Shown: positions 46,430 through 55,497, counted from the stretch's first letter. The stretch: 64,000 bases of DNA from Novosphingobium decolorationis (GCF_018417475.1 NZ_CP054856.1:2325001-2389000), one strand, 5' to 3'. Numbers and translations: made by a program. The notes: generated by a model not told the origin, from the sequence alone.

Positions 46430-46662
46430 GCCAGGTATCCGACCTTTGTGATTTCGAAGTAGAAGCGCAGGCTTTGACGTCCGACACGCTGTGTACGCTT
46501 GGGCCGTCCACCGTCACCGGGAACCAGGAGCCCATGTTCCTGCAGGACGGAGGCGGCTTCCCCTGGATCGCGGCCGGTCAGGACTTCATTCCAGCCGCTA
46601 TGGAGATAGCCTAAAGGTGTGAGCGAACGGGCTTCGCGCCCCGGTTGCTGGCCGCCGCGCCA
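46430..46662 (-). pseudogene. C-terminal remnant resembling DUF927-type phage/plasmid protein
   Basis: On the minus strand one open frame reads RSLTPLGYLHSGWNEVLTGR, DPGEAASVLQEHGLLVPGDG and RQSLRFYFEI. The layout W-x-E-V-x-x-G-x-D followed by L-x-E-x-G-x-L and a basic end with R-x-Y is that of C termini of DUF927-domain proteins of mobile elements. There is no start or helicase domain; a stop lies just upstream. The rest of 46418-46822 shows nothing clear. Confidence 0.4.
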
Positions 46663-46822
46663 TCATCATCTGAATTGCTAGCGCATGACGAATGCTCTTT
46701 CGCCCTGGGAACGCGGCCAGAGCGTCACTGTCCGGCCTGTATGGCGTTGCGGCCTCGTTCCAGGGCAGGCGGTTGATCCAGGCTCGCGCCAGCGCGCCAC
46801 TTCCTGCCCCTCCCGCTTGATC

Positions 46823-48411
46823 CTATCCGATCGGGCTGCGCGTCTGGGCAGGCACTGCTTCAAGCAGGTCGAGCTTGTCACTTCGGAAATGCAATTGCAT
46901 TTCAGGCCCTTCGTCTCTGAAGGTAAGAAAAGCATCCTCGGGCGTGATCGGCTTCCATTCCAGGCCGTCGACCGCACCGGGCGAACCATCCCGCGCGAAA
47001 TTCACCCAATAGCCAATTGCGGCCTTCGCGATTGCATGGTCCTGCGCCGTCGCAGGCGGCTGCGGCGCGCCGTAGAACGTGAAACCTTCGTCCGTCAGGT
47101 TGTCGAACACGAAAGGAATTTCACTGCCATGCCCGGCGCCGGGAAACTGCGCACGCAGCGCCCTGGGCACGTAGTCGAAGAAGTAGGCATAGGATGGCTG
47201 CCCGTTCGCCGCGTGCAGCCGTGCCAGATGGCGCACAGGCTCGGTGCTGGTCACGTCGGTGCGAACAACCTGGGCCATGGCCAGCCGGTCGCCTGAACCT
47301 GCATAAGCCGCCTCTACCCTGCTCTGCAGCGGGCCCAGCGAGGCCAGCGCCCGTTCCGGGTCCTGCGCGATACTCTCGCGCATCAAGGAAGCTTCCCAGC
47401 TGTTGCTCCCGGTGATGAAGGGAACCTGTGCTTCGCGCCCCGCCGCGAAGGCTTCCTCGGACTGCTCGGGCAGGGAATAGCCATCGATCATGGGAAGGGC
47501 CATGCCCAGTGCGACTTCGGGACCGGCAAACAGCTCTGCGGGCAGCGCGCGCAGGGCCGCGGCCGCTGTGGCGTCGCGCCCTTCAATGTCCTGCCCTGCG
47601 GCAAAGAGCATCGCCGTCGCCTCGCCGGTAAACGGTCCGTCACCCAGCGCCGGCGGGGCGGGATTGCGGTTGAAACCGCTTTGCGAGATCGCCTTGTGGC
47701 CTTGTGGAAGAGACCGCGCGCGCGGGGACTGACCATGAGGTCATTGACCATTGCCGCGCCCGCGCTTTCCCCGAAGATCGTCACATTCTGCGGATCGCCT
47801 CCGAATGCGGCGATGTTCTGCTTCACCCATTCAAGCGCAGCCACCGTATCGAGCAGCCCGAAGTTACCGGTCGGCGCATCGGAAGACTGGGCCAGCAGCG
47901 CCGGGTGGGCAAAGAAGCCGAGCAGTCCGAGCCGATAGTTGATCGACACCAGTACGACATCGCGCCGGGCGAACTGCGCGCCGTCATAAACCGGCATGGC
48001 GTTCGAGCCGACGACAAAACCGCCGCCGTGAATCCAGACCATGACCGGCAGCGGCGCTTCGTGTGATCCGGCCTTGCGCGGTGTCCAGACGTTGAGGTTG
48101 AGGCAGTCTTCGGACTGGTCTGGCGCGCGTTCCTGCCACATCTCGGGCTGAATGCAGGCCGGGCCGTAGCGGCGTGCGTCGCGCACGCCCTGCCAGGCCG
48201 GAGCGGGCTCGGGCGGGGACCAGCGCCGCGCACCGACGGGCGGCGCCCCATAGGGTATGCCGCGATAGGCGGTGACGTCGCTCTGGGCCTCTCCGCGCAC
48301 GGCACCTTGCGCGATCTCGACAGTCTGGGCCAGGGCCGGCATCGCTGCCGCGCCCCCGAGCCCGAACGCGAACAGCAGGACGACACGGCAAGCAGGCGAG
48401 AGCTTGGGCAT
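46823..48411 (-). pseudogene. Type B carboxylesterase, frameshifted
   Basis: A signal peptide (RVVLLFAFGLGGAAAMPALA) and a carboxylesterase/lipase type B body with EDCLNLNVWTP, WIHGGGFVVGS, and the nucleophile elbow FGESAGAAM are intact in the first frame. The frame breaks at 47691-47706, where the 8-mer GCCTTGTG occurs twice in tandem; removing one copy restores HKAISQSGFNRNP and joins the second frame, which has the catalytic His in GAGHGSEIPFVF. Start ATG 48411. The gene is otherwise full length. Confidence 0.85.
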
Positions 48412-48494
48412 GGCGATATGGCCTCCGTTCTGGTGGCGGCCCCTCGGCGCACCGGGAAAAATTGGGATCAAAGCCGGCACGGCCTGGGCGTGCC

Positions 48495-49124
48495 TCAGCG
48501 CTGCGCGGCCGGGAGCGGCGCTTCGCCTGCCCCCGATGGCGCGCCCGCCATGTGCCGGGCAATGAAGTCGCCGACGAGCGGGCGCAGGAGATGGCCCGCC
48601 AGGAACGGCAGCAGCAGGTTCAGAACGATCTTCTGGACCGAGGCCATGATCGAGAGCTCTCCGGCCCCTCCCAGGAGGAGGCCCACCAGCAGGGGTGTGA
48701 TGAAGATCCCGGCAAAGTTGGAAAAGGTCGCGCTGCAGACCGCAGCAGCCACGTTGCCGCGCGCGATCGCCGTGAGCGCGATCGAGGATTGCACGGTCGA
48801 CGGCAAGAGCGCGAGGAAAAGGAAGCCGGTGGCCAGCGACGCGCTGAGCATCGGCAGGCTCGACAGCGCCAGTCCAAGGACCGGAAAGACCAGGAACGTG
48901 CACGCCAGGACTGCCAGTTGCAGGCGCAGATTGCGCCCGCCATCGATCAGGTTGCGCCGGGAGAGCTTCGCGCCATGAATGAAGAAGAGCAGGACGATGC
49001 CGATATCGGCCAGGACATCGACCCGATCCGCCCAGGCCCCCCGGGCCGGAAGCAGCGAGGCAAGTACCACCGTGCCGACCAGGAAGCCGATGAAGGGATC
49101 GAAAAAGCGGGTAAGACGAGCCAT
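48495..49124 (-). pseudogene. Bile acid:sodium symporter (BASS) family transporter, C-terminally truncated
   Basis: 209 residues. The N-terminal part is a YfeH-type BASS transporter: RFFDPFIGFLVGTVVLASLL, LLFFIHGAKLSRRNLIDGG, PSTVQSSIALTAIARGNVAA and AGHLLRPLVGDFIARH. Intact members are about 320-330 residues with ten helices; this one stops after about six and ends in an unrelated Gly/Ala/Pro tail. Probably non-functional. Confidence 0.75.
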
Positions 49125-49139
49125 CGTGCAATCCAGTTC

Positions 49140-49706
49140 CTAGTATGCCGCGACGCAGCCGTCGCTGCGCGGGTCCTGCGCCCCTTCGAGGAGCCCGGTG
49201 TCATGCCGCACGATCGCCCCGGCATGCCCCATCATCGAATTGAAGGAAGGCACCGCTTCCACGTCGTGGCCCGCGCTGGCCAAGGCTTGCAGAAGGTCCG
49301 GCGCGAAACTGTCCTCCAGCTTCAGGGTGTGTGTTTCCTGCCCCCAGGTCTTGCCCAGGAGCCAGCGCGGCGCGGTCACGGCTTCCTGCAGCGCAACGCC
49401 GCGGGCATAGCGTGCGAAGATCGCGGCCTGGGTCTGGGGCTGGCCTTCACCGCCCATCGTGCCGTAGGCCATGACGCGGCCATCGGCGAAGCGCGCAAGC
49501 GCGGGATTGAGCGTGGTGAAAGGCTGGCGCCCCGGCTCCAGCGCGTTCCAGCCCGGTGCCAAGCGGAAGCTGGAGCCACGATTTTGCCAGATGATGCCGG
49601 TTTCGGGCAGGACCAGCCCCGAGCCGAACTCGAAGTAGGTGCTCTGGATGCAGCTCACGACCTGCCCTCGGCTGTCCGCAGCGGCGAACCAGGTGGTGTC
49701 GCCGGG
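49140..49706 (-). pseudogene. Gamma-glutamyltransferase, C-terminal fragment
   Basis: Reads from DTTWFAAADSRGQVVSCIQS through YFEFGSGLVLPETGIIWQNR and FTTLNPALARFADGRVMAYG to a normal family C terminus. This is the small subunit of a YwrD-like gamma-glutamyltransferase beginning at about the catalytic Thr. The whole large subunit (about 330 residues) is missing; the upstream sequence is instead the end of a flavin reductase. A free ATG at 49658 exists but the fragment cannot be a full enzyme. Confidence 0.85.
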
Positions 49707-50160
49707 CGAAATAGGCCAGACCGTCCGCTTCCGAGCCGAGGGCGAGATGCTCCACGGTGCCGAAGAAGACGCTGTGGGTGCCCACCTCTGCGACGCTCTC
49801 GACCGAGCAGCCCAGCACCGCCAGAGCCTCGCCCAGTCCCGGCAGGCCGCCCGTCTCGATCCACGGGCCGCACCCCTCGAAGCGCTGATCCATGGTCAGC
49901 GCACTGTCCGAAAACGTGCGCGAGTGCCCTTCCTGGGCCGCCGTAAGCACGTTGACGGCAAAACGGCCATTGGCCTTCAGATACCGGTTCATCCGCGCCG
50001 AACGGTTGATGCACACCAGCAGCGAGGCGGGCTCGTCGCTCACGCTGCACACGGCCGACGCGGTCATCCCGAAGCGGCCCTCGGGACCATCTGTCGTAAT
50101 GATGTTCACCGCCGCTCCCAGACGCGACATGGCGGTGCGAAAGTCCTTCATCTCAATCAT
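49447..50160 (-). CDS. Flavin reductase (IacG-like) with a foreign C-terminal tail
   Basis: 237 codons. Residues 1 to about 154 are an FMN-binding flavin reductase of the HpaC/IacG type: FRTAMSRLGAAVNIITTDGP, MTASAVCSVSDEPASLLVCI, FAVNVLTAAQEGHSRTFSD and VFFGTVEHLALG ending near GLAYFARR. After that the frame runs out of phase through the gamma-glutamyltransferase fragment for about 80 residues. The reductase domain is almost complete and may work; it would supply reduced flavin to a monooxygenase. It follows the SDR gene by 4 nt. Confidence 0.8.
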   Translation of the reverse strand: MIEMKDFRTAMSRLGAAVNIITTDGPEGRFGMTASAVCSVSDEPASLLVCINRSARMNRYLKANGRFAVNVLTAAQEGHSRTFSDSALTMDQRFEGCGPWIETGGLPGLGEALAVLGCSVESVAEVGTHSVFFGTVEHLALGSEADGLAYFARRHHLVRRCGQPRAGRELHPEHLLRVRLGAGPARNRHHLAKSWLQLPLGTGLERAGAGAPAFHHAQSRACALRRWPRHGLRHDGR

Positions 50161-50164
50161 ACGA

Positions 50165-50938
50165 TCACCTCATCAACAGGCCGCCGTTGATGTCCCAGAC
50201 GGCACCATTGGCAAACGCGGCCTGTGCAGAGGCCAGATGGACGGCGGTCTCGGCCACGAAATCGGGCGAGCCGAGATGGCGCACGGGAATGCCTTCGACG
50301 ATCCCGGCCAGCTTGTCGGCCGGGACCAGCGCGCGCACGGACGGAAGGTCCAGCGGGCCCGGCGCAATCGCGTTCACGGTGATGCCGAAGGGCGCCAGAT
50401 CCCGCGCAAAGACCTTGGTCAGCGTGATGATACCGCCCTTGGAGGCGGCATAGTGCGCGCCCGTCGCCGTGCCCCCGTTCTGCCCTGCCAGCGAAGCGAT
50501 ATTGACGATGCGCCCGACCCCGCGCTCCTTGAAATAGCGCCCGAAGACCTGGCAGCCCACGAAGGTGCCGCGAAGGTTCACCGAGACAACCTGGTCGAAC
50601 TCGTCCGGCGCGATCTCCAGAACCGGGCGCACGATGGTGACGACCGCGTTGTTGACCAGCGCATCGACACCGCCCCAGCGCGCGACAAGCGCATCGCGGG
50701 CCGCCTCGAAGGCGGTCTGCTCGCGCACGTCGAGAGCCAGGCCAATGGCGCTCTCACCGGTGGGATCGAGCGCGCGCGCCGCAGCGCAGACCCCCTCCTC
50801 GTCGATGTCGGAAAGGCCCACGTTGTAGCCCGCGCGGTGGAAGGCCCCGGCGATCGCAGCGCCAAGACCCTGTGAGGCGCCGGTCACAAGGACCGTGCGC
50901 GAACGGGAGGAAGAGACAGTCGTGTTCAAAGCAAGCAC
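50165..50938 (-). CDS. Short-chain dehydrogenase/reductase (IacE-like position)
   Basis: 257 residues, classical SDR. NAD(P) motif TGASQGLGAAIAGAF, NNAVV strand, catalytic Ser-Tyr-Lys in NIASLAGQNGG..HYAASKGG. GTG start at 50938. By context with IacA-, IacB- and IacG-like genes it may be IacE; by sequence alone only the SDR family is sure. Confidence 0.85.
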   Translation of the reverse strand: MLALNTTVSSSRSRTVLVTGASQGLGAAIAGAFHRAGYNVGLSDIDEEGVCAAARALDPTGESAIGLALDVREQTAFEAARDALVARWGGVDALVNNAVVTIVRPVLEIAPDEFDQVVSVNLRGTFVGCQVFGRYFKERGVGRIVNIASLAGQNGGTATGAHYAASKGGIITLTKVFARDLAPFGITVNAIAPGPLDLPSVRALVPADKLAGIVEGIPVRHLGSPDFVAETAVHLASAQAAFANGAVWDINGGLLMR

Positions 50939-51125
50939 CTGATAGTGTGTTGAAAATCGCCGAGTTCACGCCCGGCCAGACCCTTCGGTCACGGCCATGC
51001 CCTGCCCCTCGGGGCCCGTGGCAGACCCATGTGCCGCACAGGCGCGAAGGGGCCGGGCGGCAAGGCGCAGCGCGTCCCGGGCCACGCAAGGGGCCCGACC
51101 CGAAACGCGAGCTACTCCGTCCCGA

Positions 51126-51488
51126 TCAGTTGGGGATGACCAGCTCCCGGCCAATGCGCGCTTCGACCCGGATGTACTTCCACAGGCGGTATTCGCCCAC
51201 TTCAACGGTACGGAAGAAGTTGCAGGCCGCCTTCACGGTGTCGCGGTCGGGCGCTTCGGCCAGAATGTAGAAGGTCCAGGGCCAGCCATTGGGGGAGGTG
51301 CCGACCATCGTCTCGTCATCGTCGAGCGTGCCGAGCACCTTGACGCCGGGCAGATCGCGGATGCCGGTCAGCATCTCGGAAACGCCCGCCCAGACCTTGC
51401 CGATCTCGGCGGCGGGAAGGTCGAAGAAATTCTGCAGGACCGCGCCGCAGAACAGGACGCGAAGGGGCTTGGGGGCTTGGTCTGTCAT
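51126..51488 (-). CDS. iacB: IacB-like small protein
   Basis: 120 residues with no signal or membrane segment, a ferredoxin-like pattern (VLFCGAVLQNFFDLPAAEIG, then WPWTFYILAEAPDRDTVKAA and a WKYIRVEARIG end). This resembles IacB, a protein of unclear role encoded after iacA in indole-3-acetate degradation clusters. It lies 21 nt after the IacA-like gene, supporting the call. Confidence 0.65.
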   Translation of the reverse strand: MTDQAPKPLRVLFCGAVLQNFFDLPAAEIGKVWAGVSEMLTGIRDLPGVKVLGTLDDDETMVGTSPNGWPWTFYILAEAPDRDTVKAACNFFRTVEVGEYRLWKYIRVEARIGRELVIPN

Positions 51489-51509
51489 CGTAGGTATCCT
51501 TGTCTGAAA

Positions 51510-52691
51510 TCAGGGAAAGCCGGGGCCGACATCGCGGCCCAGGAAAACGCCCCCGGCCTTTTGCCAGGTGCCTTCGGAGAGAAATGCGTGCTGGGAGACG
51601 ACCAGGGCATCCTGGACGTACCCCGACAGCGGGTGGTCGTTGAAGATACCGGTGGTCCCGGTCATCTGGATGGCGAGCCGGGTCACCTCCGCGCCGGTTT
51701 TCGCGGCATGCGAACAGGCAAGGCGCAGAAGGTTGGCCTGCTGGGCGGAGACCGGGTCGCCCGCGCAAATGGTGCTCCAGGCGTCCTGCGTCGCCTCGTA
51801 GAAGAACGCGCGGGCCGAACGCAGTGCGGCTTCGCCCTTGGCAAGGTCGCTCTGGACGTAGGCACGGTCGGCCAGAGTGGGCGCCCCGGTAATGGAGCCG
51901 CGCGTCCCGGCCATCTCGGTGACGGTATCAAGCGCGGCCCGGGCCACACCCAGCCCCACGACCGCAAGCACCTGCGCGGCGAAGGCCATCGAGGGGTAGC
52001 GATAGAGCGGCGAATCGAGCGTGGGTGCGCCGCCGCGCACGAAGGTCCAGGCCTCGGGTACGACCACGTCCTCGACCACGATGTCATGGCTGCCGGTACC
52101 ACGCAGCCCGATGACGTCCCAGTTGGGCTCGATGCGAACGGCCGAGGCCGGCATCACCGCCATGCGCGGCAAGCCGCCGTCGTCCGCTCCGGTCACCTTG
52201 ACCCCGACCCCGATCAGGTCCGCCCCGGTCGCGCCGCTGCCGAACTGCCAGCGCCCGCGCACCTTGATACCGCCGTCCACGCGCTCGGCCGGCTGCGGCG
52301 GGAAGAGGGCTCCTGCGAAGATCAGGTCGGGACTGTCGGCGTAGAGCCGGTCCAGTGTCTCCTTTCCGAGCGAGGAAAGGTACATGCACGAGACCCCGAA
52401 GCTGGCCACCCATCCGACCGACCCATCGCCGATGGACAGACGCTCAATCGCGCGCAGGAACTGCTCGGGCGAACACTCGTCGCCGCCGTAGGCCCGCGCG
52501 ACGAGTGCGCGGTAGATGCCCAGTTCGCGAAGCGTTTCAACCACGTCGGCAGGCAACTGGCCAAGCGCATCGAATTCGCGGCGCCGTGCCTTGAGGGATG
52601 CGAGAAAGCTATCGGGTATCGCCTGCTCTGCAGGCAGACGTCCCACGCCCGCAGGCGGCGCGCCGGTGTCTTTGGCTGTGACCATATCCAT
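51510..52691 (-). CDS. iacA: IacA-like flavin-dependent monooxygenase (acyl-CoA dehydrogenase fold)
   Basis: 393 residues of acyl-CoA dehydrogenase/HpaH-type fold. Blocks: LPADVVETLRELGIYRALVA, GDGSVGWVASFGVSCMYLS, VRGRWQFGSGATGADLIGVG, GLRGTGSHDIVVEDVVVPEA and a C-terminal helix with GTTGIFNDHPLSGYVQDALV. IacA oxidises indole-3-acetate in the first step, using reduced flavin from IacG. Related hydroxylases act on other aromatics, so the substrate is inferred from neighbours. Confidence 0.75.
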   Translation of the reverse strand: MDMVTAKDTGAPPAGVGRLPAEQAIPDSFLASLKARRREFDALGQLPADVVETLRELGIYRALVARAYGGDECSPEQFLRAIERLSIGDGSVGWVASFGVSCMYLSSLGKETLDRLYADSPDLIFAGALFPPQPAERVDGGIKVRGRWQFGSGATGADLIGVGVKVTGADDGGLPRMAVMPASAVRIEPNWDVIGLRGTGSHDIVVEDVVVPEAWTFVRGGAPTLDSPLYRYPSMAFAAQVLAVVGLGVARAALDTVTEMAGTRGSITGAPTLADRAYVQSDLAKGEAALRSARAFFYEATQDAWSTICAGDPVSAQQANLLRLACSHAAKTGAEVTRLAIQMTGTTGIFNDHPLSGYVQDALVVSQHAFLSEGTWQKAGGVFLGRDVGPGFP

Positions 52692-53046
52692 CGCGTAATC
52701 CTTAAGCCGGATCAGTGTTGAGAACGACCGTGCGCCTTGGCGCGCAGGGTCGCATCGGCACCGGGGAGTGGCACGAATTGTGCCGCGAAGAAGCTGTCCC
52801 TGGTGCGCACGCAGCGCCGTGCAGTGCCGTGCGGGCGATGGCCGACCCGCTCATGGAGATACTGCCCTCCATGGTGCGTGGTCGTTCCCGAGAGGCGTTG
52901 GTTTCGCGTTCCTCACCCTGCAATTGGTGTATTTTTCGCGTGAAATGTCAACTAATTTCTCAAGCAATTGTGTATTCCGCCAAAGAGCGTATGAAGCGCA
53001 TATATCCGAACCTTCAGGTTCGGGTGCAAAAGGGAGACATGACCAG
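52692..53046. promoter_or_regulatory. Divergent control region of the iac-like genes and the MarR gene
   Basis: 355 bp, AT-richer than its surroundings between about 52920 and 53040. On the minus strand TTGACA (52946-52951) faces iacA. On the plus strand TTGTGT (52968-52973), 16 nt, TATGAA (52990-52995) faces the MarR gene. No open frame here looks coding. Confidence 0.45.
53006..53023. promoter_or_regulatory. Palindromic operator candidate for the MarR regulator
   Basis: CCGAACCT-TC-AGGTTCGG is a perfect 8-bp inverted repeat with a 2-bp spacer, 23 nt before the MarR start and just after its possible -10. MarR proteins bind palindromes of this size. Confidence 0.6.
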
Positions 53047-53514
53047 GTGAATGCAGACGAGGCCGTCCAGAACGGAACTGACGTGACCAGCTTTCGCATG
53101 GAGCAATGGCCCTTCTACTGGATGACGCAGTTCACCGGGAGCTATCTGCGGCGTATCGAACTGGGCCTGAAAGGCATTGGCCTCGACATTCCACGCTGGC
53201 GCGTGCTCATGTCGCTGCGCGGTCGAGAGTCTCTCAGCGTGAGCGAAATCGCCGATCATGCTATCGTCAAACTTCCCACGATGACCAAGATCATCCAGCG
53301 CATGCAGGCAGAGAACCTGGTTATTGCGCAGCAAAGCCCGACCGATGGGCGCGTGACCGAGGTGCGCCTGACAAGCCAGGGGCATGAGGCTGGAGAGAAG
53401 GCCTGGGCGGTGGCGAACCGGATCTACCGGCGGGCATTCGAAGAGGTCAGCGAAGCCGAGATCGCGAACCTCAACGTCCTGCTACGCAAGATCACTGCAA
53501 ACTTGGCCGACTAG
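53047..53514 (+). CDS. iacR: MarR-family regulator (IacR-like position)
   Basis: 155 residues. The winged HTH is SLSVSEIADHAIVKLPTMTK followed by IIQRMQAENLVIAQQSPTDG and RVTEVRLTSQGHE, a MarR signature. GTG start at 53047 after GGGAG; a later ATG at 53098 is the alternative. Divergent from the iacA-like gene, as iacR is in several known clusters. Likely represses the cluster until an aromatic ligand binds. Confidence 0.8.
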   Translation: MNADEAVQNGTDVTSFRMEQWPFYWMTQFTGSYLRRIELGLKGIGLDIPRWRVLMSLRGRESLSVSEIADHAIVKLPTMTKIIQRMQAENLVIAQQSPTDGRVTEVRLTSQGHEAGEKAWAVANRIYRRAFEEVSEAEIANLNVLLRKITANLAD

Positions 53515-53564
53515 CCCGTCCTATTCTTCCGCCCGTGTTCTGAAGGGTTGGGGGAGCGGTGCAA

Positions 53565-53645
53565 GGCTCTGACTTCACTAGAAACGGATCACCTCGACGC
53601 CATCCTTCGGGCCCGCATGTTCGCGATCGCCTGCGGTTACTCGCG
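53565..53645 (+). pseudogene. IS1380-type transposase remnant
   Basis: The plus strand reads DHLDAILRARMFAIACGY, matching the N-terminal block (IxRARMFAIACGYED) of IS1380-type transposases, and then loses similarity. It overlaps the 3' end of the FecR gene by a few bases. Only about 25 codons remain. Confidence 0.45.
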
Positions 53646-54674
53646 TAGCACGCTGCCGTTTTCACGGCCCGCATCGCCCTTGCGCACGACCTCGATCCCG
53701 CTTGGCCCCGTGCGGGTCACGAGGCCGAAGCTGCTTTCCAGCGCCTGGAGGAATTCGCGACTTTCGTTGACCCCAAAGCGGCCCGTGATCGACAAGTCGG
53801 CAAGGTCACCCGAGGCCACATGCAGCGGTTTGGCGCGGTAGCGGTTGAACTGGGCCAGCACGTCGGCAAGACGCTCGCCGTCGAACTGGATGAAACCCTC
53901 GCGCCAGGCGATGCTGCGTTCCACCGCGAAGGCGTCGTTGTGGCGGATCGCAACCGAAGAGGCGGTGATCTCGGCAAGACTGTTGCGGGTAAGCTGGTGC
54001 ACGGTCCCGTCAGGGCCGGTGACGGCTACGCTTCCCTCGGTCACGGCCACGCGCGTGGTATCTCCACTGCGGCTGACGTTGAACTTCGTGCCGAGCACAC
54101 GCACACGCACATCCGGCGCCTCCACCGTGAAGGGGCGGTCGGGGTCGCGGGCGACCTCGAAAAAGGCCTCGCCCTTCTCGAGAACGATCGCGCGCTGCGT
54201 GCGGCCAAGCGCGATGGTCAGGCTGGTCTCGGTGTTCAACGCGATGGTCGAGCCATCGGCCAGCGACTTGATCGCGCGTTCGCCAAAGCCGGTGCTGCGC
54301 CGTTCGGCCGGGGTGTAGCGGTACCACCCCAGCGCGGCGATTGCGGCCACCGACGCGGCCGCCGCCAGCGCCCGGCGCCGGGTCAGGAAAGGAACCGCCG
54401 CGCCTGCCCGCGCGGCCACGGAGCGAACGGGCAGATGCCCGGCATCAGGGGCAAGGGGATGGTCCGCATCCAGACGCACCCGAGGCATTGCCTGCCAGTT
54501 GGCGTCCGCGCGGGCAAAGGCCACGGCATGGGCCGGATCGGCCTCGATCCAGGCGCACAGTTCGGCCTCGAGCGCTGCGCTTGGCGCGCTATCGCGGCGA
54601 ACGACGAACGCGGCCGCCTTCGCGTCGATGCGCGCCTGCTGCTCTGCCCTCTCCGTCCGATCCTGCTGCGACAT
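53637..54674 (-). CDS. FecR-type anti-sigma/signal transducer, no receptor gene attached
   Basis: 345 residues: N-terminal DUF4880 (KAAAFVVRRDSAPSAALEAE), membrane or Tat-like segment (RRRALAAAASVAAIAALGWY), FecR domain (LADGSTIALNTETSLTIAL, AIVLEKGEAFFEVARD, RVLGTKFNVS) and a C-terminal STN-like part. Its sigma gene is upstream and overlaps it by 86 nt. No TonB receptor gene lies downstream, where the convergent MarR gene sits instead. Confidence 0.88.
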   Translation of the reverse strand: MSQQDRTERAEQQARIDAKAAAFVVRRDSAPSAALEAELCAWIEADPAHAVAFARADANWQAMPRVRLDADHPLAPDAGHLPVRSVAARAGAAVPFLTRRRALAAAASVAAIAALGWYRYTPAERRSTGFGERAIKSLADGSTIALNTETSLTIALGRTQRAIVLEKGEAFFEVARDPDRPFTVEAPDVRVRVLGTKFNVSRSGDTTRVAVTEGSVAVTGPDGTVHQLTRNSLAEITASSVAIRHNDAFAVERSIAWREGFIQFDGERLADVLAQFNRYRAKPLHVASGDLADLSITGRFGVNESREFLQALESSFGLVTRTGPSGIEVVRKGDAGRENGSVLRE

Positions 54675-55197
54675 ACTCTGAGATTTCCAACTTGATACGG
54701 GCCAGACCTGAAAGCGCCCGGGTAAGATGAGTTTCCACGGTCGACACCGAAATGTCCATTATCGCCGCGATCTCGGCCCGCGAATGGCCATGGACACGCC
54801 GCAAGAGCAAGGCCCGGCGCTGGCGCTCGGGCAATTGCGCAATGGCGCTTTCCAGGCGTCGTAATTCGTCGCGGGCATTGAGCAGGGGTTCCGGAGAAAA
54901 GCTGCGTTGCAGGTCCTCGATGTCGGCCATGTAGTCGAACGAGACCACCTGGTCGCGCCGGGCCTGATCGATCAGGATGTTGCGGGCAACCCGCGTGAGA
55001 AAGCGCAGGCCCTGGTGCATCGTGCGCCAGTCGGCGGCCTCGTAGGTGCGCTTGAGCGATTCCGCAACCAGATCGTCAAGATCGGCCTCGCTCGTCACCA
55101 TGCGGCGCAATCGCGCCCGCAACGCCGGTTCACATGGGAGTATAACCTCCTGGAACCAGGCAATCTTCTCAAGTGTCTCGTTCATCGGCCCCGTCAT
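54589..55197 (-). CDS. FecI-type ECF sigma factor
   Basis: 202 residues. Region 2 (LRRMVTSEADLDDLVAESLK, RFLTRVARNILIDQARR) and region 4 (LPERQRRALLLRRVHGHSRA, EIAAIMDISVSTVETHLTRA). Start ATG 55197 chosen; ATG 55185 also possible. Its last 28 residues overlap fecR, an unusually long overlap. The left end of an IS21 element lies about 185 nt upstream, so its original promoter region may be disturbed. Confidence 0.87.
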   Translation of the reverse strand: MTGPMNETLEKIAWFQEVILPCEPALRARLRRMVTSEADLDDLVAESLKRTYEAADWRTMHQGLRFLTRVARNILIDQARRDQVVSFDYMADIEDLQRSFSPEPLLNARDELRRLESAIAQLPERQRRALLLRRVHGHSRAEIAAIMDISVSTVETHLTRALSGLARIKLEISEYVAAGSDGEGRAAGAHRREGGRVRRSPR

Positions 55198-55497
55198 GTG
55201 CCCCCTGAGGCACGCCTTCCTGAGCGGCCTGCTGTGCAGGTCCGTTTGGCATATCCTTACGCCAAATTGTGCACTGCGCAAAAAAAAGATCAAAAAACCG
55301 TCACACGGTGTCGGGGTGTTTTGCGCGTCACTCGTTCTGGGGGGCAGGGACGATCCGTCCGAAGACACCAACGGGGCAACGATGTTCAACACTGAGAACG
55401 GCGGAGCAATATTCGACCACGCTAGCGGCGGGATAGTCCTGCTGCGGGCGGCGTAAAAGTCGTCCACCTTGAAGCCTTTCTGCCAAGTCAGGGAGGT

